35,554 bases of DNA. Origin: Candidatus Nomurabacteria bacterium GW2011_GWA2_40_9. Lineage in GTDB: Bacteria > Patescibacteriota > Minisyncoccia > Phycocordibacterales > UBA9973. Made by a program: the position numbers and the translations under genes. The notes beneath the pieces are model-generated. The model was given only the letters and a program-made list of their open reading frames with translations, searched no databases and had not been told where the DNA came from. The stretch is from assembly GCA_000993955.1 (NCBI GenBank), contig LBZW01000002.1, positions 1 to 35,554 of the forward strand. The letters run 5' to 3'. Shown here one piece after another: positions 1-7,107 of the stretch; the stretch's first letter is position 1, and the number at the start of each line of letters is the position of its first letter.

Positions 1-726
1 CTGGCAGCTGGCAAAGGCAAAAGGATGGGTGGAGATGAGCCAAAAGCCCTAGCTATGCTTCGTGACAAGCCTTTTTTGAGGCATATTTTGGACACTTTGG
101 AGACACTGGATATATCTATAAAGCCTGTCATAGTAGTCGGCCACAAAAAAGAATGCGTGCAAGAGATAATAGGCTCTCATCATACATACGCAGTCCAACA
201 CGAACAGCTGGGCACTGGCCACGCTGTCAGCTCTGCAAAGACAGTATTGCACTCAGACTATCAGACACTCCTAGTGCTCTCTACAGACCAGCCCCTAGTA
301 TCAAAAGAGACCATAGAGAACCTAATAAAAGTTCATAACGAAACAAAAGCCACTATCACCTTGGCCACTGTAGTGTTGCCAGATTTTGCAGAATGGCGAG
401 CAGGGCTCAAAAATTTCGGCAGAATAGTGCGAGGTAGAGATGGCTCTGTAGAGAGCATAGTAGAATTCAAAGATGCAAACGATGAAGAAAAAGAAATCAA
501 AGAAGTAAATCCTGCATTGTATGCATTTGATGCAGATTGGCTTTGGAGAAATATTGATAAAATCAAAAATGAAAATGCTCAGGGTGAATATTATCTCACC
601 TCTCTCATACATATGGCTTTTGAACAAGGAGAAAAGGTGCAAGCTGTCCCTGTGACAAACATCCTAGAAGGACTGCAACCAAACACAAAAGAAGAGCTTG
701 AGGTATTAGAGAAACTTGTTATCTAG
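1..726 (+). CDS. Sugar-1-phosphate nucleotidyltransferase, GlmU N-terminal type (5' end outside window)
   Basis: The frame is open from base 1 and begins inside the family signature LAAGKGKRM, so only the first few codons are missing. This GT-A fold domain transfers a nucleotidyl group from an NTP to a sugar 1-phosphate; in GlmU it makes UDP-GlcNAc for peptidoglycan. Other matching segments are GTGHAVSSAK (the GT-A/H nucleotide-binding strand), LVLSTDQPL (acidic metal-binding turn, D in place of the usual GD) and NAQGEYYLT near the C terminus. The protein stops after about 242 visible residues without the left-handed beta-helix acetyltransferase domain of full GlmU, so it is a single-domain uridylyltransferase-like enzyme. 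The sugar specificity cannot be read from sequence alone. tRNA-Val follows on the same strand. Confidence 0.85.
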   Translation: MAAGKGKRMGGDEPKALAMLRDKPFLRHILDTLETLDISIKPVIVVGHKKECVQEIIGSHHTYAVQHEQLGTGHAVSSAKTVLHSDYQTLLVLSTDQPLVSKETIENLIKVHNETKATITLATVVLPDFAEWRAGLKNFGRIVRGRDGSVESIVEFKDANDEEKEIKEVNPALYAFDADWLWRNIDKIKNENAQGEYYLTSLIHMAFEQGEKVQAVPVTNILEGLQPNTKEELEVLEKLVI

Positions 727-731
727 TGTAC

Positions 732-761
732 TTGAAAATAGTAGTTTAAAAATGTTATAAC
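732..761 (+). promoter_or_regulatory. Candidate promoter of tRNA-Val
   Basis: TTGAAA (732-737) and TATAAC (756-761) are separated by 18 bases and end 10 bases before the tRNA 5' end. This resembles a sigma-70 promoter with a very short 5' leader. It is a pattern match only. Confidence 0.5.
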
Positions 762-771
762 TAGTTTGTGA

Positions 772-844
772 GAGCGACTAGCTCATTTGGTAGAGCGACT
801 CTTTGACGTAGAGTAGGTGACAGGTTCGATTCCTGTGTCGCTCA
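772..844 (+). tRNA. tRNA-Val(GAC)
   Basis: A full cloverleaf is visible. The acceptor arms GAGCGAC (772-778) and GTCGCTC (837-843) pair perfectly, with discriminator A at 844. The D arm is GCTC/GAGC with a GG-containing loop. The anticodon stem is ACTCT/AGAGT around a seven-base loop with anticodon GAC at 805-807, and the T arm is ACAGG/CCTGT around TTCGATT. CCA is not encoded. Confidence 0.95.
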
Positions 845-872
845 CAAAATTGCAAAATTACTAAGTTAAGAA

Positions 873-878
873 TAGAAT
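873..878 (+). promoter_or_regulatory. -10-like hexamer, probable leaderless start
   Basis: TAGAAT lies exactly six bases before the ATG of the SIMPL-domain gene at 885, and no Shine-Dalgarno sequence is present. A transcript started from this hexamer would begin at or near the A of the ATG. Confidence 0.45.
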
Positions 879-884
879 ATAAAT

Positions 885-1607
885 ATGGATAATAATAAAA
901 ACTACATGGCGTTTGGATTGATTTTAGGACTGGCACTGGTCGTCAGTGCGGGGATAGGGTCTTTTACTTTTTATAAACTGCGTTCTATAGACTACATCTC
1001 TACTACAGGCTCTGCAAAAAAACCTGTGGTATCTGACAAAGTAAAATGGACTTCTAGTATCACACGCCCCACTACCCTCTCTACCATAAAAAACGGTTAT
1101 ACTTCTATGAACACTGATCTAAAAGAAGTTAAAAACTTTTTAATATTAAATGGTGTCCCACCCGAATCTATCTCTATCTCTCCTGTCTTTATGAATGAAA
1201 TATACGAACAATACCCAGGCCCAGAAAAAAAATACAATCTAGTTCAAAATATCGAAGTAAATTCTAAAGATGTAAAAAAAATAGATGAACTTTCTAAAAA
1301 CACAGCTCCACTTATCACAAACAAAGGCATGCTCTTCTCTACAAATTCTCTGGAATATTATTATTCAAAATTGCCTGAAGTGCGAGTAGAACTGCTCGCA
1401 AGTGCTGTCGGAGATGCAAAAGCTCGTGCAGAGCAACTCGCAATAGCCGGAGGCAAAACTATCGGCGCACTCCAGTCTGCATCCTCTGGCGTAGTCCAAG
1501 TCATGTCCGCAAACTCAGTCGAAGTCTCCGACTACGGCATGTACGACACATCAAAAATAGACAAAGAGATCATGGTCACGGTGAAAGCTAGTTTTGAGAT
1601 ACGCTAA
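885..1607 (+). CDS. SIMPL (DUF541) domain protein, membrane anchored
   Basis: 240 residues. One N-terminal membrane helix (about residues 8-31) acts as a signal anchor and is followed by an extracytoplasmic SIMPL/DUF541 domain. Typical family features are the opening strand STTGSAKKPVVSDK, the central LNGVPPESISISPV segment, and the late helix VGDAKARAEQLAIAGGKTIG followed by alternating strands to the C terminus. SIMPL proteins form oligomeric periplasmic or surface assemblies and their biochemical function is not settled. The ATG at 885 is preceded by a -10-like box and no ribosome binding site. The gene converges on the RAYT gene, with a REP-like palindrome in the 31-base gap. Confidence 0.85.
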   Translation: MDNNKNYMAFGLILGLALVVSAGIGSFTFYKLRSIDYISTTGSAKKPVVSDKVKWTSSITRPTTLSTIKNGYTSMNTDLKEVKNFLILNGVPPESISISPVFMNEIYEQYPGPEKKYNLVQNIEVNSKDVKKIDELSKNTAPLITNKGMLFSTNSLEYYYSKLPEVRVELLASAVGDAKARAEQLAIAGGKTIGALQSASSGVVQVMSANSVEVSDYGMYDTSKIDKEIMVTVKASFEIR

Positions 1608-1612
1608 CTATC

Positions 1613-1634
1613 CCACACATGTCTGACATGTGGA
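1613..1634. repeat. REP-like palindrome, copy 1
   Basis: CACATGTC (1616-1623), a central T, then GACATGTG (1625-1632): an eight-base-pair stem with imperfect outer pairs. It lies between two convergent genes and could also serve as a bidirectional terminator hairpin. Confidence 0.7.
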
Positions 1635-1638
1635 GAAT

Positions 1639-2343
1639 TTAGAACTTCTTATCACTGTCATTTTTATATTTTAGCCAATCCAAAATATCTGTATTAAAAT
1701 CTTTTATATTAAAGAAATATTTTGGGAAAGCTTTCAGATCAAGAATTTTATTCTCTTTTCTGTTTTCGCCTGTATGATCTTTGTAACTACTCCAACTATA
1801 TTTAGTTAAAAATTCTAATGATTTTTTTATATCTTTAATTCCATTCTCTTTCCATTTTGGGTCTAACAACCTTATTGGATTTAAATGTATATAAGAAAAA
1901 AGATATTTAGCTTGATTATCTGTCTTTAAATGAGTAGATTTAAACGGTCCCTCAAAAAGAGATCCGGTGCGTTTATATTTTTCATTAAAGTATTTAACAT
2001 AAGCAGTCAATAATTTCCTCATGAATTCAGAAATAGCATTCTTCTCTCCCCACATGTCTGACATGTGGGGATTTATAGTTATATAAATATGAAAATGATT
2101 TGGCATTAAAACCCAAGCGCCAATAGACACAACATGATTCCCTCTTTCAAAATCAAAAGCATCTATCCCTACTTCAACAATATCATCTCTAAATTTGAAG
2201 TTATTTTTAGAGTTACAAACAAAAAGACATTTTATAAAATGATTGTAATCAGTTTCATCTAAAAATATTTTTTGTTTACTGTTCCCTCTACTGTAGATAT
2301 GATAATATTCTCCTTTCACAAAAGGAACTTTTCTAGTTGCCAT
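1639..2343 (-). CDS. REP-associated tyrosine transposase (RAYT, Y1/HUH family)
   Basis: 234 residues. The N terminus has the family opening YYHIYSRGNSKQKIF. The HUH-type metal motif is HFH at residues 83-85 within LMPNHFHIYI. The helix carrying the nucleophile is LLTAYVKYFNEKYKRTGSLF, with Tyr114 or Tyr117 as candidate catalytic residue, followed by the conserved YIHLNPIRL. RAYTs cleave and rejoin single-stranded DNA at REP hairpins and are usually domesticated single-copy relatives of the IS200/IS605 transposases. An oddity: residues 92-99, directly after the catalytic HFH strand, are encoded by a perfect copy of the flanking palindrome, so the gene carries its own putative substrate. All motifs are intact and no frameshift is seen. 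Confidence 0.9.
   Translation of the reverse strand: MATRKVPFVKGEYYHIYSRGNSKQKIFLDETDYNHFIKCLFVCNSKNNFKFRDDIVEVGIDAFDFERGNHVVSIGAWVLMPNHFHIYITINPHMSDMWGEKNAISEFMRKLLTAYVKYFNEKYKRTGSLFEGPFKSTHLKTDNQAKYLFSYIHLNPIRLLDPKWKENGIKDIKKSLEFLTKYSWSSYKDHTGENRKENKILDLKAFPKYFFNIKDFNTDILDWLKYKNDSDKKF
2048..2070. repeat. REP-like palindrome, copy 2, inside the RAYT gene
   Basis: CCCCACATGTC (2048-2058), a central T, GACATGTGGGG (2060-2070): a perfect 11-base-pair stem. It is read through in frame, adding about eight residues (PHMSDMWG) just after the HFH strand. Confidence 0.85.
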
Positions 2344-2364
2344 ATAAACATTGTAACACGGAAA

Positions 2365-2952
2365 CTATACTTTCTCCACATGTCTGACGTGTGGGAAATA
2401 AAAGTAATTTACCAAATAAGCTACACCACTTCCCAATACAAACCCTCCGAATATATCTATAGGAAAATGCACTCCGGCTGTGATACGAGCTAGGCCTATC
2501 AAAAACGCAAAAGTTATAAAAACATATCCTGCTTTTTTGTGTGATAAGTATATGGCAACAGCTAAGGCCATAAAAAAAGTAGCGTGGCCTGAAGGAAATG
2601 CGTAACCAGACTCTATCCAAAGAGGTGTCACATCAGGTAATACTAAAAAAGGCCGACTCGTGTGAAAAAGAATTTTCAATACATACGCCAAAACCCACGC
2701 AGAAATACTAGAGAAAAAAACCAGAACTATTTCTCTCCACTTTTGCTTAAAATTTAAAAAAGCTTTTTTAAACACCCCAAAGCCCCCAAAGCCTTGCTTT
2801 GGGGTGAAAATATCGTGATGAAATAAGACGAAAATAATAGCAGAAACTATCACAAAGTACGCCAAAGGTTCAGCTATAAAAATAATCACTTTGTCTAAAA
2901 AGACTGACTTATGTGCTAAATTATAAAAAAAATAAAATATATTATTATTCAT
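2365..2952 (-). CDS. PAP2-family membrane phosphatase
   Basis: About 195 residues with several membrane helices. The three PAP2 motifs are clear: KILFHTSRP (KxxxxxxRP), PSGH in YAFPSGHATF, and ARITAGVHFPID (SRxxxxxHxxxD with A replacing S). Members hydrolyse lipid-linked phosphates or pyrophosphates; with rodA nearby, undecaprenyl-pyrophosphate recycling (BcrC type) is the likeliest role, though this is inferred. I prefer the ATG at 2952 to one at 2979, because the earlier start would lie in the palindromic repeat that ends folD. Two palindromic elements are read in frame: one encoding the Gly/Phe-rich loop TPKQGFGGFG (2774-2806) and the REP copy forming the C terminus. Minus-strand group with folD and rodA. 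Confidence 0.85.
   Translation of the reverse strand: MNNNIFYFFYNLAHKSVFLDKVIIFIAEPLAYFVIVSAIIFVLFHHDIFTPKQGFGGFGVFKKAFLNFKQKWREIVLVFFSSISAWVLAYVLKILFHTSRPFLVLPDVTPLWIESGYAFPSGHATFFMALAVAIYLSHKKAGYVFITFAFLIGLARITAGVHFPIDIFGGFVLGSGVAYLVNYFYFPHVRHVEKV
2374..2396. repeat. REP-like palindrome, copy 3
   Basis: CCACATGTC (2376-2384), T, GACGTGTGG (2386-2394): a nine-base-pair stem with one T-G pair on the plus strand. It is read in frame as the C-terminal residues PHVRHVEK of the PAP2 protein. Confidence 0.75.
2774..2806. repeat. Dispersed palindrome CCAAAGC-n3-GCTTTGG, copy 1
   Basis: CCCCAAAGC (2784-2792), CTT, GCTTTGGGG (2796-2804), preceded by a duplicated CCCCAAAGC. It lies inside the PAP2 gene and is in inverse orientation to the copies at 17607 and 26080. 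Confidence 0.75.
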
Positions 2953-2968
2953 ACTATTTAATATTGTT

Positions 2969-3015
2969 CCCCTCTCCATTACTATGGAGAGGGGCTAGGG
3001 GTGAGGGGTGAAGGG
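2969..3015. repeat. GC-rich palindromic repeat between folD and PAP2
   Basis: CCCCTCTCC (2969-2977) pairs with GGAGAGGGG (2986-2994) and is followed by a G-rich GGGTGAGG-type tail. The same stem-plus-tail layout occurs at 19548 and 28853. It supplies the Pro/Ser-rich C-terminal tail of FolD (SPLTPSPSP). Confidence 0.7.
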
Positions 3016-3848
3016 TGAAGGTGCTTTGCTATTTGCAATACATTTCTAAAAAGCATCGCCACAGTCACAGGCCCCACTCCGCCTGGCACTGGAGAAATAA
3101 AAGACACTTTATCTTTTACGGAATCAAAATCTACATCCCCCACTATCGAGCCCGAAGATTCTGAAGTTCCTGCGTCTATTATAATAACTCCTTCTTTTAT
3201 CATGTCGCTTTTTATATACCCACCAACTCCTATACCAGATATTATAACATCTGCATTTTTTATTAATTTTTCTTTATTTTTGCTTTCAGTTTTTCTATCA
3301 ATCACATTATGCGGTAAATTTCTCGAATCAAGCATCCGAGAAACGGGCTTGCCTACCAGATCTCCAGCTCCAAACACAACGATATTTTTATTTTTCAAAT
3401 CTATTTTTAGAGAATCAAGCAGATACATGCACGCTCCTGCTGTCGGTGGTATAGTCATTGGCTTTTCTTTATAAAAAATATTACTCGCATTTTCTCCTAA
3501 ACAATCCACATCGATATGTGTGTCTATATGAGCCAAAACTTTTTTTGTATCTATATATTCTGGTAGAGGCAACTGCACTATCAATCCACACATATTTTCC
3601 AGCTTGTTTAATTTTTCTACTTCTGTTATCAATTCTTCTGTTGTTATATTTTCTTCAAAATATGCATCTTGAAATTTTATACCCAAAAACAGTGCAATCT
3701 TTTTCTTTAAGTTTACATATTGGACAGATGACGAATCAGACCCAACCAACACATCACAAAAAACTGGAACAAAAGAAAGTCTTGAAACTTCTTTTTTTAT
3801 TTCCTCTAGCATCTCTTTACTCAATTTTTTTCCATCAACTATAGTCAT
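2982..3848 (-). CDS. folD: Methylenetetrahydrofolate dehydrogenase / cyclohydrolase
   Basis: 288 residues, the usual family length. The enzyme interconverts 5,10-methylene-THF, methenyl-THF and 10-formyl-THF for purine and formyl-Met-tRNA synthesis. Visible features: the catalytic segment SVQYVNLKKK (Tyr and Lys), GLIVQLPLP, KVLAHIDTHIDVDCLGENA, the Rossmann segment VVFGAGDLVGKP (usual VGRS becomes GAGD), DVIISGIGVGG, GDVDFDSV and the closing PVPGGVGPVTVAMLFRN. The last residues come from the neighbouring GC-rich repeat and are not family sequence. The start has TATAAA seven bases upstream and no ribosome binding site, so it may have its own leaderless transcript besides read-through from rodA, 24 bases away. 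Confidence 0.95.
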   Translation of the reverse strand: MTIVDGKKLSKEMLEEIKKEVSRLSFVPVFCDVLVGSDSSSVQYVNLKKKIALFLGIKFQDAYFEENITTEELITEVEKLNKLENMCGLIVQLPLPEYIDTKKVLAHIDTHIDVDCLGENASNIFYKEKPMTIPPTAGACMYLLDSLKIDLKNKNIVVFGAGDLVGKPVSRMLDSRNLPHNVIDRKTESKNKEKLIKNADVIISGIGVGGYIKSDMIKEGVIIIDAGTSESSGSIVGDVDFDSVKDKVSFISPVPGGVGPVTVAMLFRNVLQIAKHLHPSPLTPSPSP

Positions 3849-3872
3849 AATTTTATTTATAAAATTTTCCCG

Positions 3873-5003
3873 CTACACCCCGAAAAATTCATTCTTCATA
3901 TCATCTCTATGTGCTGGGCGTTCATACCTGCGCATACTCATTAGTATTCCAAGTCCTGCGAATTCTGTCAACAAGTGCGAGCCACCATAACTCATAAATG
4001 GCAGTGGTATCCCTGTCACAGGGAAAATTCCTAAATTCATTCCTATATTTATGAGTATGTGACTCATAAAATATATAGCTATCCCCATACCAAAAAGCAT
4101 TTCAAAATTCGTTGCCCCTAGTGACGCACTATATAAAATACGCCAAATAACAAAACCATAAAGTAGGATTATAAGTGTGGAACCAACAAATCCCCATTCT
4201 TCAGCAAAGGCGGCGAAAATAAAATCCGCCTGTGGCTCGGGCAAGAATTGCAAACGTGACTGCGTTCCAAAGCCAAGCCCCTTGCCCAAAAGTTGTCCAC
4301 TACCCACAGCGATAGTGGACTGATACACATTGTAACCAGAATCATGAATATCTGCCAATGGATTTAAGAAATTAGAAATTCTATCTTTTTGATATGGAGC
4401 AAATGCAAAGAACCATAGTGTTGCAAAGATAACTGCTGTAGAGGTGAATACTAATAACAAGTGTGTTTTAGAGATACCAGACACAAATACCATACCTATC
4501 CAAATAAAAAATATTATCATCGCTCCACCAAAATCTGGCTGTAAAAGGATAAGAGTAAAAGGAATAAGAGCATAGAATCCAGAGATAAAAATATGTTTAA
4601 AATTTCTGATTTCTACATGACGCCGAGAAAAATATTTAGCTAATACTATGACCAGCACGAGTTTCATCATGTCTGCTGGTTGAAAAGAAAATCCTCCGAA
4701 ATCAAACCAACTCTGTGCTCCATGAGAAACTTTTCCCAAAACAAAAAGTGCTAATAAAATAGTGCAGAAACCAAGAAAAATAAAAACTAAAATATTAGTC
4801 CTTTTTAAAAATCTGAAATCTATGAAAGAAAAAGAAAAAAATACAGCAAAAGAAAGAATGATCCATATGATTTGTTTACCGAAAAAACTACTCCCCCCAT
4901 TCGCCACACCAAAGGACTTCATGGTAAACAGCCCCGCCAAAATAATAGGAATGATAAATGCGACCAAAAGCCAGTCTATTCTTTTTAGAGCTATTTGAAC
5001 CAT
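3873..5003 (-). CDS. rodA: Rod-shape SEDS peptidoglycan glycosyltransferase RodA
   Basis: 376 residues with about ten membrane helices. RodA polymerises lipid II into glycan strands with a class B PBP during elongation. SEDS signatures: GAQSWFDFGGFSFQPADMMK, LLQPDFGGA (with the functionally important Asp), the long extracellular loop GYNVYQSTIAVGSGQLLGKG, PEPQADFIFAAFAEEWGF, and GIPLPFMSYGGSHLL near the C terminus. The GLGFGTQSRLQFLPE form fits RodA better than FtsW. It starts two bases after the stop of the upstream membrane protein, consistent with translational coupling, and precedes folD. No PBP2 gene is visible in the window. Confidence 0.95.
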   Translation of the reverse strand: MVQIALKRIDWLLVAFIIPIILAGLFTMKSFGVANGGSSFFGKQIIWIILSFAVFFSFSFIDFRFLKRTNILVFIFLGFCTILLALFVLGKVSHGAQSWFDFGGFSFQPADMMKLVLVIVLAKYFSRRHVEIRNFKHIFISGFYALIPFTLILLQPDFGGAMIIFFIWIGMVFVSGISKTHLLLVFTSTAVIFATLWFFAFAPYQKDRISNFLNPLADIHDSGYNVYQSTIAVGSGQLLGKGLGFGTQSRLQFLPEPQADFIFAAFAEEWGFVGSTLIILLYGFVIWRILYSASLGATNFEMLFGMGIAIYFMSHILINIGMNLGIFPVTGIPLPFMSYGGSHLLTEFAGLGILMSMRRYERPAHRDDMKNEFFGV

Positions 5004-5005
5004 TA

Positions 5006-5788
5006 TTATTTCAACTTAACATCAAAAATATTATACATAGGTATGATTTCTTTGGTTATCACTTTCCGATCAAAAGCTTCTGGCCAAGTGAAATTTATAT
5101 TTACACTCTCTTCTCCCTTGAGGAGTTCTATATATGTACGAGAAGCTGAGATAGCGTTACCTAAATTATCATAAAGAATAGTGACTACATTTAGATCTGG
5201 GACCAGAAAGATAGATTTATTCTTTATGACAGCGCTCAATTTTGGACTAGTGTCTTCATTTTCTAATTTTATATCTTCTACGGAAATATTTAGTTCACTT
5301 GTTTTTTCTGATGGTACTTTTACCCAAGTAGGAACTTCGGTAAATTCAAAAGAAGTATATACAGGCACAGAATTGCCCATATCTATAGCTGATTCAAAGA
5401 TAGCAAATTTACCTGCTGGCGGAATAGAGACTTCTCCTTCTCTTTTGCCTATATAGATATTGTTTGCATCGGCAAAACGGAATTTATATTTTATTTTATA
5501 AATAGCTGTGTCTATATTTTGATTTTCAAGATACGCCACTGTATTGTATCGCCCCGGAACCACACGAAAAGACCGAGCCCAAAGAACAGAGAGCTTGTCT
5601 ACTTCAAATATACAAGCGAGTTGACAAGACCCCCCACAATCCACCCCAGTCTCCGTGCCATTTTGCTTTTTATCACTACAAGTAGCTGGTTTATTTAAAT
5701 ATGGATAACTTACTAAAAACCCTAACACTAGAAAAAATGCGAGTACAATGCTCACATAGAAAATTTGTCTTTTGAAAGCCCATGTCAT
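5006..5788 (-). CDS. Membrane-anchored exported protein with a Cys4 motif
   Basis: About 260 residues. One membrane helix (roughly residues 10-32 from the ATG at 5788) precedes a Cys-rich segment, CSDKKQNGTETGVDCGGSC followed by QLAC, then beta-rich sequence that looks like one or two immunoglobulin-like or FxLD-type domains. Four closely spaced cysteines in an exported protein suggest disulfides. I know similar CPR proteins with an ETGVDCGG motif, but no function is established. I chose ATG 5788 over 5803 because TATAAT ends exactly six bases before it, which would give a leaderless mRNA. The position directly before rodA suggests an envelope-assembly role, by context only. Confidence 0.75.
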   Translation of the reverse strand: MTWAFKRQIFYVSIVLAFFLVLGFLVSYPYLNKPATCSDKKQNGTETGVDCGGSCQLACIFEVDKLSVLWARSFRVVPGRYNTVAYLENQNIDTAIYKIKYKFRFADANNIYIGKREGEVSIPPAGKFAIFESAIDMGNSVPVYTSFEFTEVPTWVKVPSEKTSELNISVEDIKLENEDTSPKLSAVIKNKSIFLVPDLNVVTILYDNLGNAISASRTYIELLKGEESVNINFTWPEAFDRKVITKEIIPMYNIFDVKLK

Positions 5789-5794
5789 AGACCC

Positions 5795-5816
5795 ATTATA
5801 CATTATCTGCTAATAT
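5795..5816. promoter_or_regulatory. Divergent -10 boxes of the Cys-motif gene and tsaD
   Basis: On the minus strand TATAAT (5800-5795) lies six bases before ATG 5788. On the plus strand TAATAT (5811-5816) lies six bases before ATG 5823. No Shine-Dalgarno is seen on either side; both transcripts would be leaderless. Confidence 0.5.
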
Positions 5817-5822
5817 AAATAA

Positions 5823-7064
5823 ATGATTATTTTGAGCATAGAGACTAGTTGCGATGAGACGGGCCTCACTATATTTAAAGCAAAAGGCAACCAAAACAAG
5901 GCTTCTTTTGAGATTCTAGCCACTACCCTATCTTCTCAAGTAAAAATTCATGCACAGTATGGAGGAGTATTCCCCATGATGGCAAAGAGAGAGCACCAGA
6001 AAAATTTACCAATACTTTTCAAAAAAACACTCAAAAAAGCATTTCCTTCCTCCCCTGCCAAGGGGAGGACTGAGGAGGGGTCTGAAGACATTGAACAAAA
6101 AAATCCTGGCATAGATTTGATAGTAGTTACAAGTGGCCCAGGACTCGAACCTGCACTCTGGACTGGGATAGTTTTTGCAAAAGAGCTCGCTCTAAAATAC
6201 AAAATCCCTCTCATTCCCGTGAACCACATGGAGGGACACATACTGTCAGTCTTTGCTAAAAACAAAGGCACATTCACTATTCCCCTCCGTCGCCAAGGCT
6301 CTGGCGGGCAAGCAAAAATTAACTTCCCTATACTGTCTCTACTCGTCTCTGGTGGACACACAGAGCTAGTGCTCATGCGTGACTGGCTGAAATACGAAGT
6401 CATAGGGCAAACACTAGACGACGCAGCCGGTGAAGCATTTGACAAAGTTGCCCGTATGATGGAACTTCCCTATCCTGGAGGACCAGAGATATCTAGATTG
6501 GCGGAAGAATTTAGAAAGAACATTTCTTCCTCCCCTGCCAAGGGGAGGATTGAGGAGGGGTCTGACCCCCTCGCCTTTCAGGCACTCCCCCTTAGCAGGG
6601 GGAGAAAAATCCGTATTCTTCTCCCTCGCCCAATGATGTATTCCAAGAATTTTGATTTCTCTTTCTCTGGACTCAAAACTGCTGTGCTTTATTTGATACG
6701 AGATCTAAAAAAAGAAAATGTGAATATATTAAAAGATGAAAAAATAAAAGCACAGATAGCCTGCGAATTTGAAAATGCAGTTGTAGAAACTTTAGTCTAT
6801 AAGACAAAAAAAGCTATAGAAAAATATGAGGCGAAAACTTTGATAGTAGCAGGTGGTGTATCTGCAAATAAGCACTTGAAAAAAGAAATGCAGAAAATGC
6901 TCAAAGATACAAATTCAAAAACAAAACTTCTCTTCCCTGACAAAAAACTCACCGGAGACAACTCTGTCATGATCGGCGTAGCTGGGTATTTGAAATATAT
7001 AAAAAACAAAATGAAGAATATAAAATTAGATAGTATAAAAGCTGAGGGTAATCTCAAGCTATAA
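5823..7064 (+). CDS. tsaD: tRNA N6-adenosine threonylcarbamoyltransferase TsaD
   Basis: 413 residues, about 70 longer than usual. TsaD with TsaB, TsaE and TsaC makes t6A37 in ANN-decoding tRNAs. All ASKHA motifs are present: SCDETGLTIF, SGPGLEPALWTG, the metal-binding HMEGH (His135 and His139), LLVSGGHTELVLM, DDAAGEAFDKVARM, FDFSFSGLKTAV, VAGGVSANKHL and DNSVMIGVAG. The extra length lies in three insertions (about residues 75-90, 148-165 and 235-264) made of palindromic repeats read in frame; two encode near-identical SSPAKGR(T/I)EEGS segments. The insertions fall between conserved blocks, so function is probably kept. A -10-like TAATAT six bases before the ATG suggests leaderless expression. 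Confidence 0.95.
   Translation: MIILSIETSCDETGLTIFKAKGNQNKASFEILATTLSSQVKIHAQYGGVFPMMAKREHQKNLPILFKKTLKKAFPSSPAKGRTEEGSEDIEQKNPGIDLIVVTSGPGLEPALWTGIVFAKELALKYKIPLIPVNHMEGHILSVFAKNKGTFTIPLRRQGSGGQAKINFPILSLLVSGGHTELVLMRDWLKYEVIGQTLDDAAGEAFDKVARMMELPYPGGPEISRLAEEFRKNISSSPAKGRIEEGSDPLAFQALPLSRGRKIRILLPRPMMYSKNFDFSFSGLKTAVLYLIRDLKKENVNILKDEKIKAQIACEFENAVVETLVYKTKKAIEKYEAKTLIVAGGVSANKHLKKEMQKMLKDTNSKTKLLFPDKKLTGDNSVMIGVAGYLKYIKNKMKNIKLDSIKAEGNLKL
6046..6085. repeat. 40-bp palindromic insertion in tsaD, copy 1
   Basis: Stem TCCTCCCCT/AGGGGAGGA (6048-6056 and 6061-6069) with loop GCCA, followed by a short G-rich tail. Identical to 6526-6565 except at one base (C6070 versus T6550). Confidence 0.85.
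6283..6312. repeat. Short GC-rich palindromic insertion in tsaD
   Basis: The stretch around GCCAAGGCTCTGGC encodes the non-family segment LRRQGSGGQAK just before the conserved LLVSGGH motif. It looks like another in-frame palindromic element, but I see only one copy here. Confidence 0.5.
6526..6565. repeat. 40-bp palindromic insertion in tsaD, copy 2
   Basis: Second copy of the 6046-6085 element, in the same orientation and read in the same frame. It is followed at about 6583-6602 by a further palindrome (CTCCCCCT/AGGGGGAG), giving the largest of the three insertions. Confidence 0.85.
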
Positions 7065-7107
7065 TCTCATGCTTTAAAAAAATACATAGAAATGTTATAT
7101 TTGCTAT

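Larger units (their letters stand above)
1613..2396. mobile_element. REP-RAYT cassette
   Basis: A Y1 transposase gene (minus strand) is bracketed by two copies of the same palindrome, core CCACATGTCTGACATGTGG, at 1613-1634 and 2374-2396; a third, perfect copy lies inside the gene at 2048-2070. This is the arrangement expected of REP-associated tyrosine transposases and their cognate REP hairpins. The right-hand palindrome also forms the 3' end of the neighbouring PAP2 gene. Confidence 0.7.

Noticed and set aside
2953-2979. Start of the PAP2 protein at 2979
   Set aside because: The added residues are encoded by the GC-rich palindrome; ATG 2952 begins the hydrophobic family-like sequence.
5948-6445. 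Minus-strand open frame inside tsaD
   Set aside because: It overlaps an unmistakable tsaD on the other strand and has no recognisable protein features; the same holds for the other antisense frames in valS, lepA, murJ, leuS and the fibre gene.
5823-7064. TsaD fusion with another domain, given the length of 413 residues
   Set aside because: The excess is split into three low-complexity insertions made of palindromic DNA.
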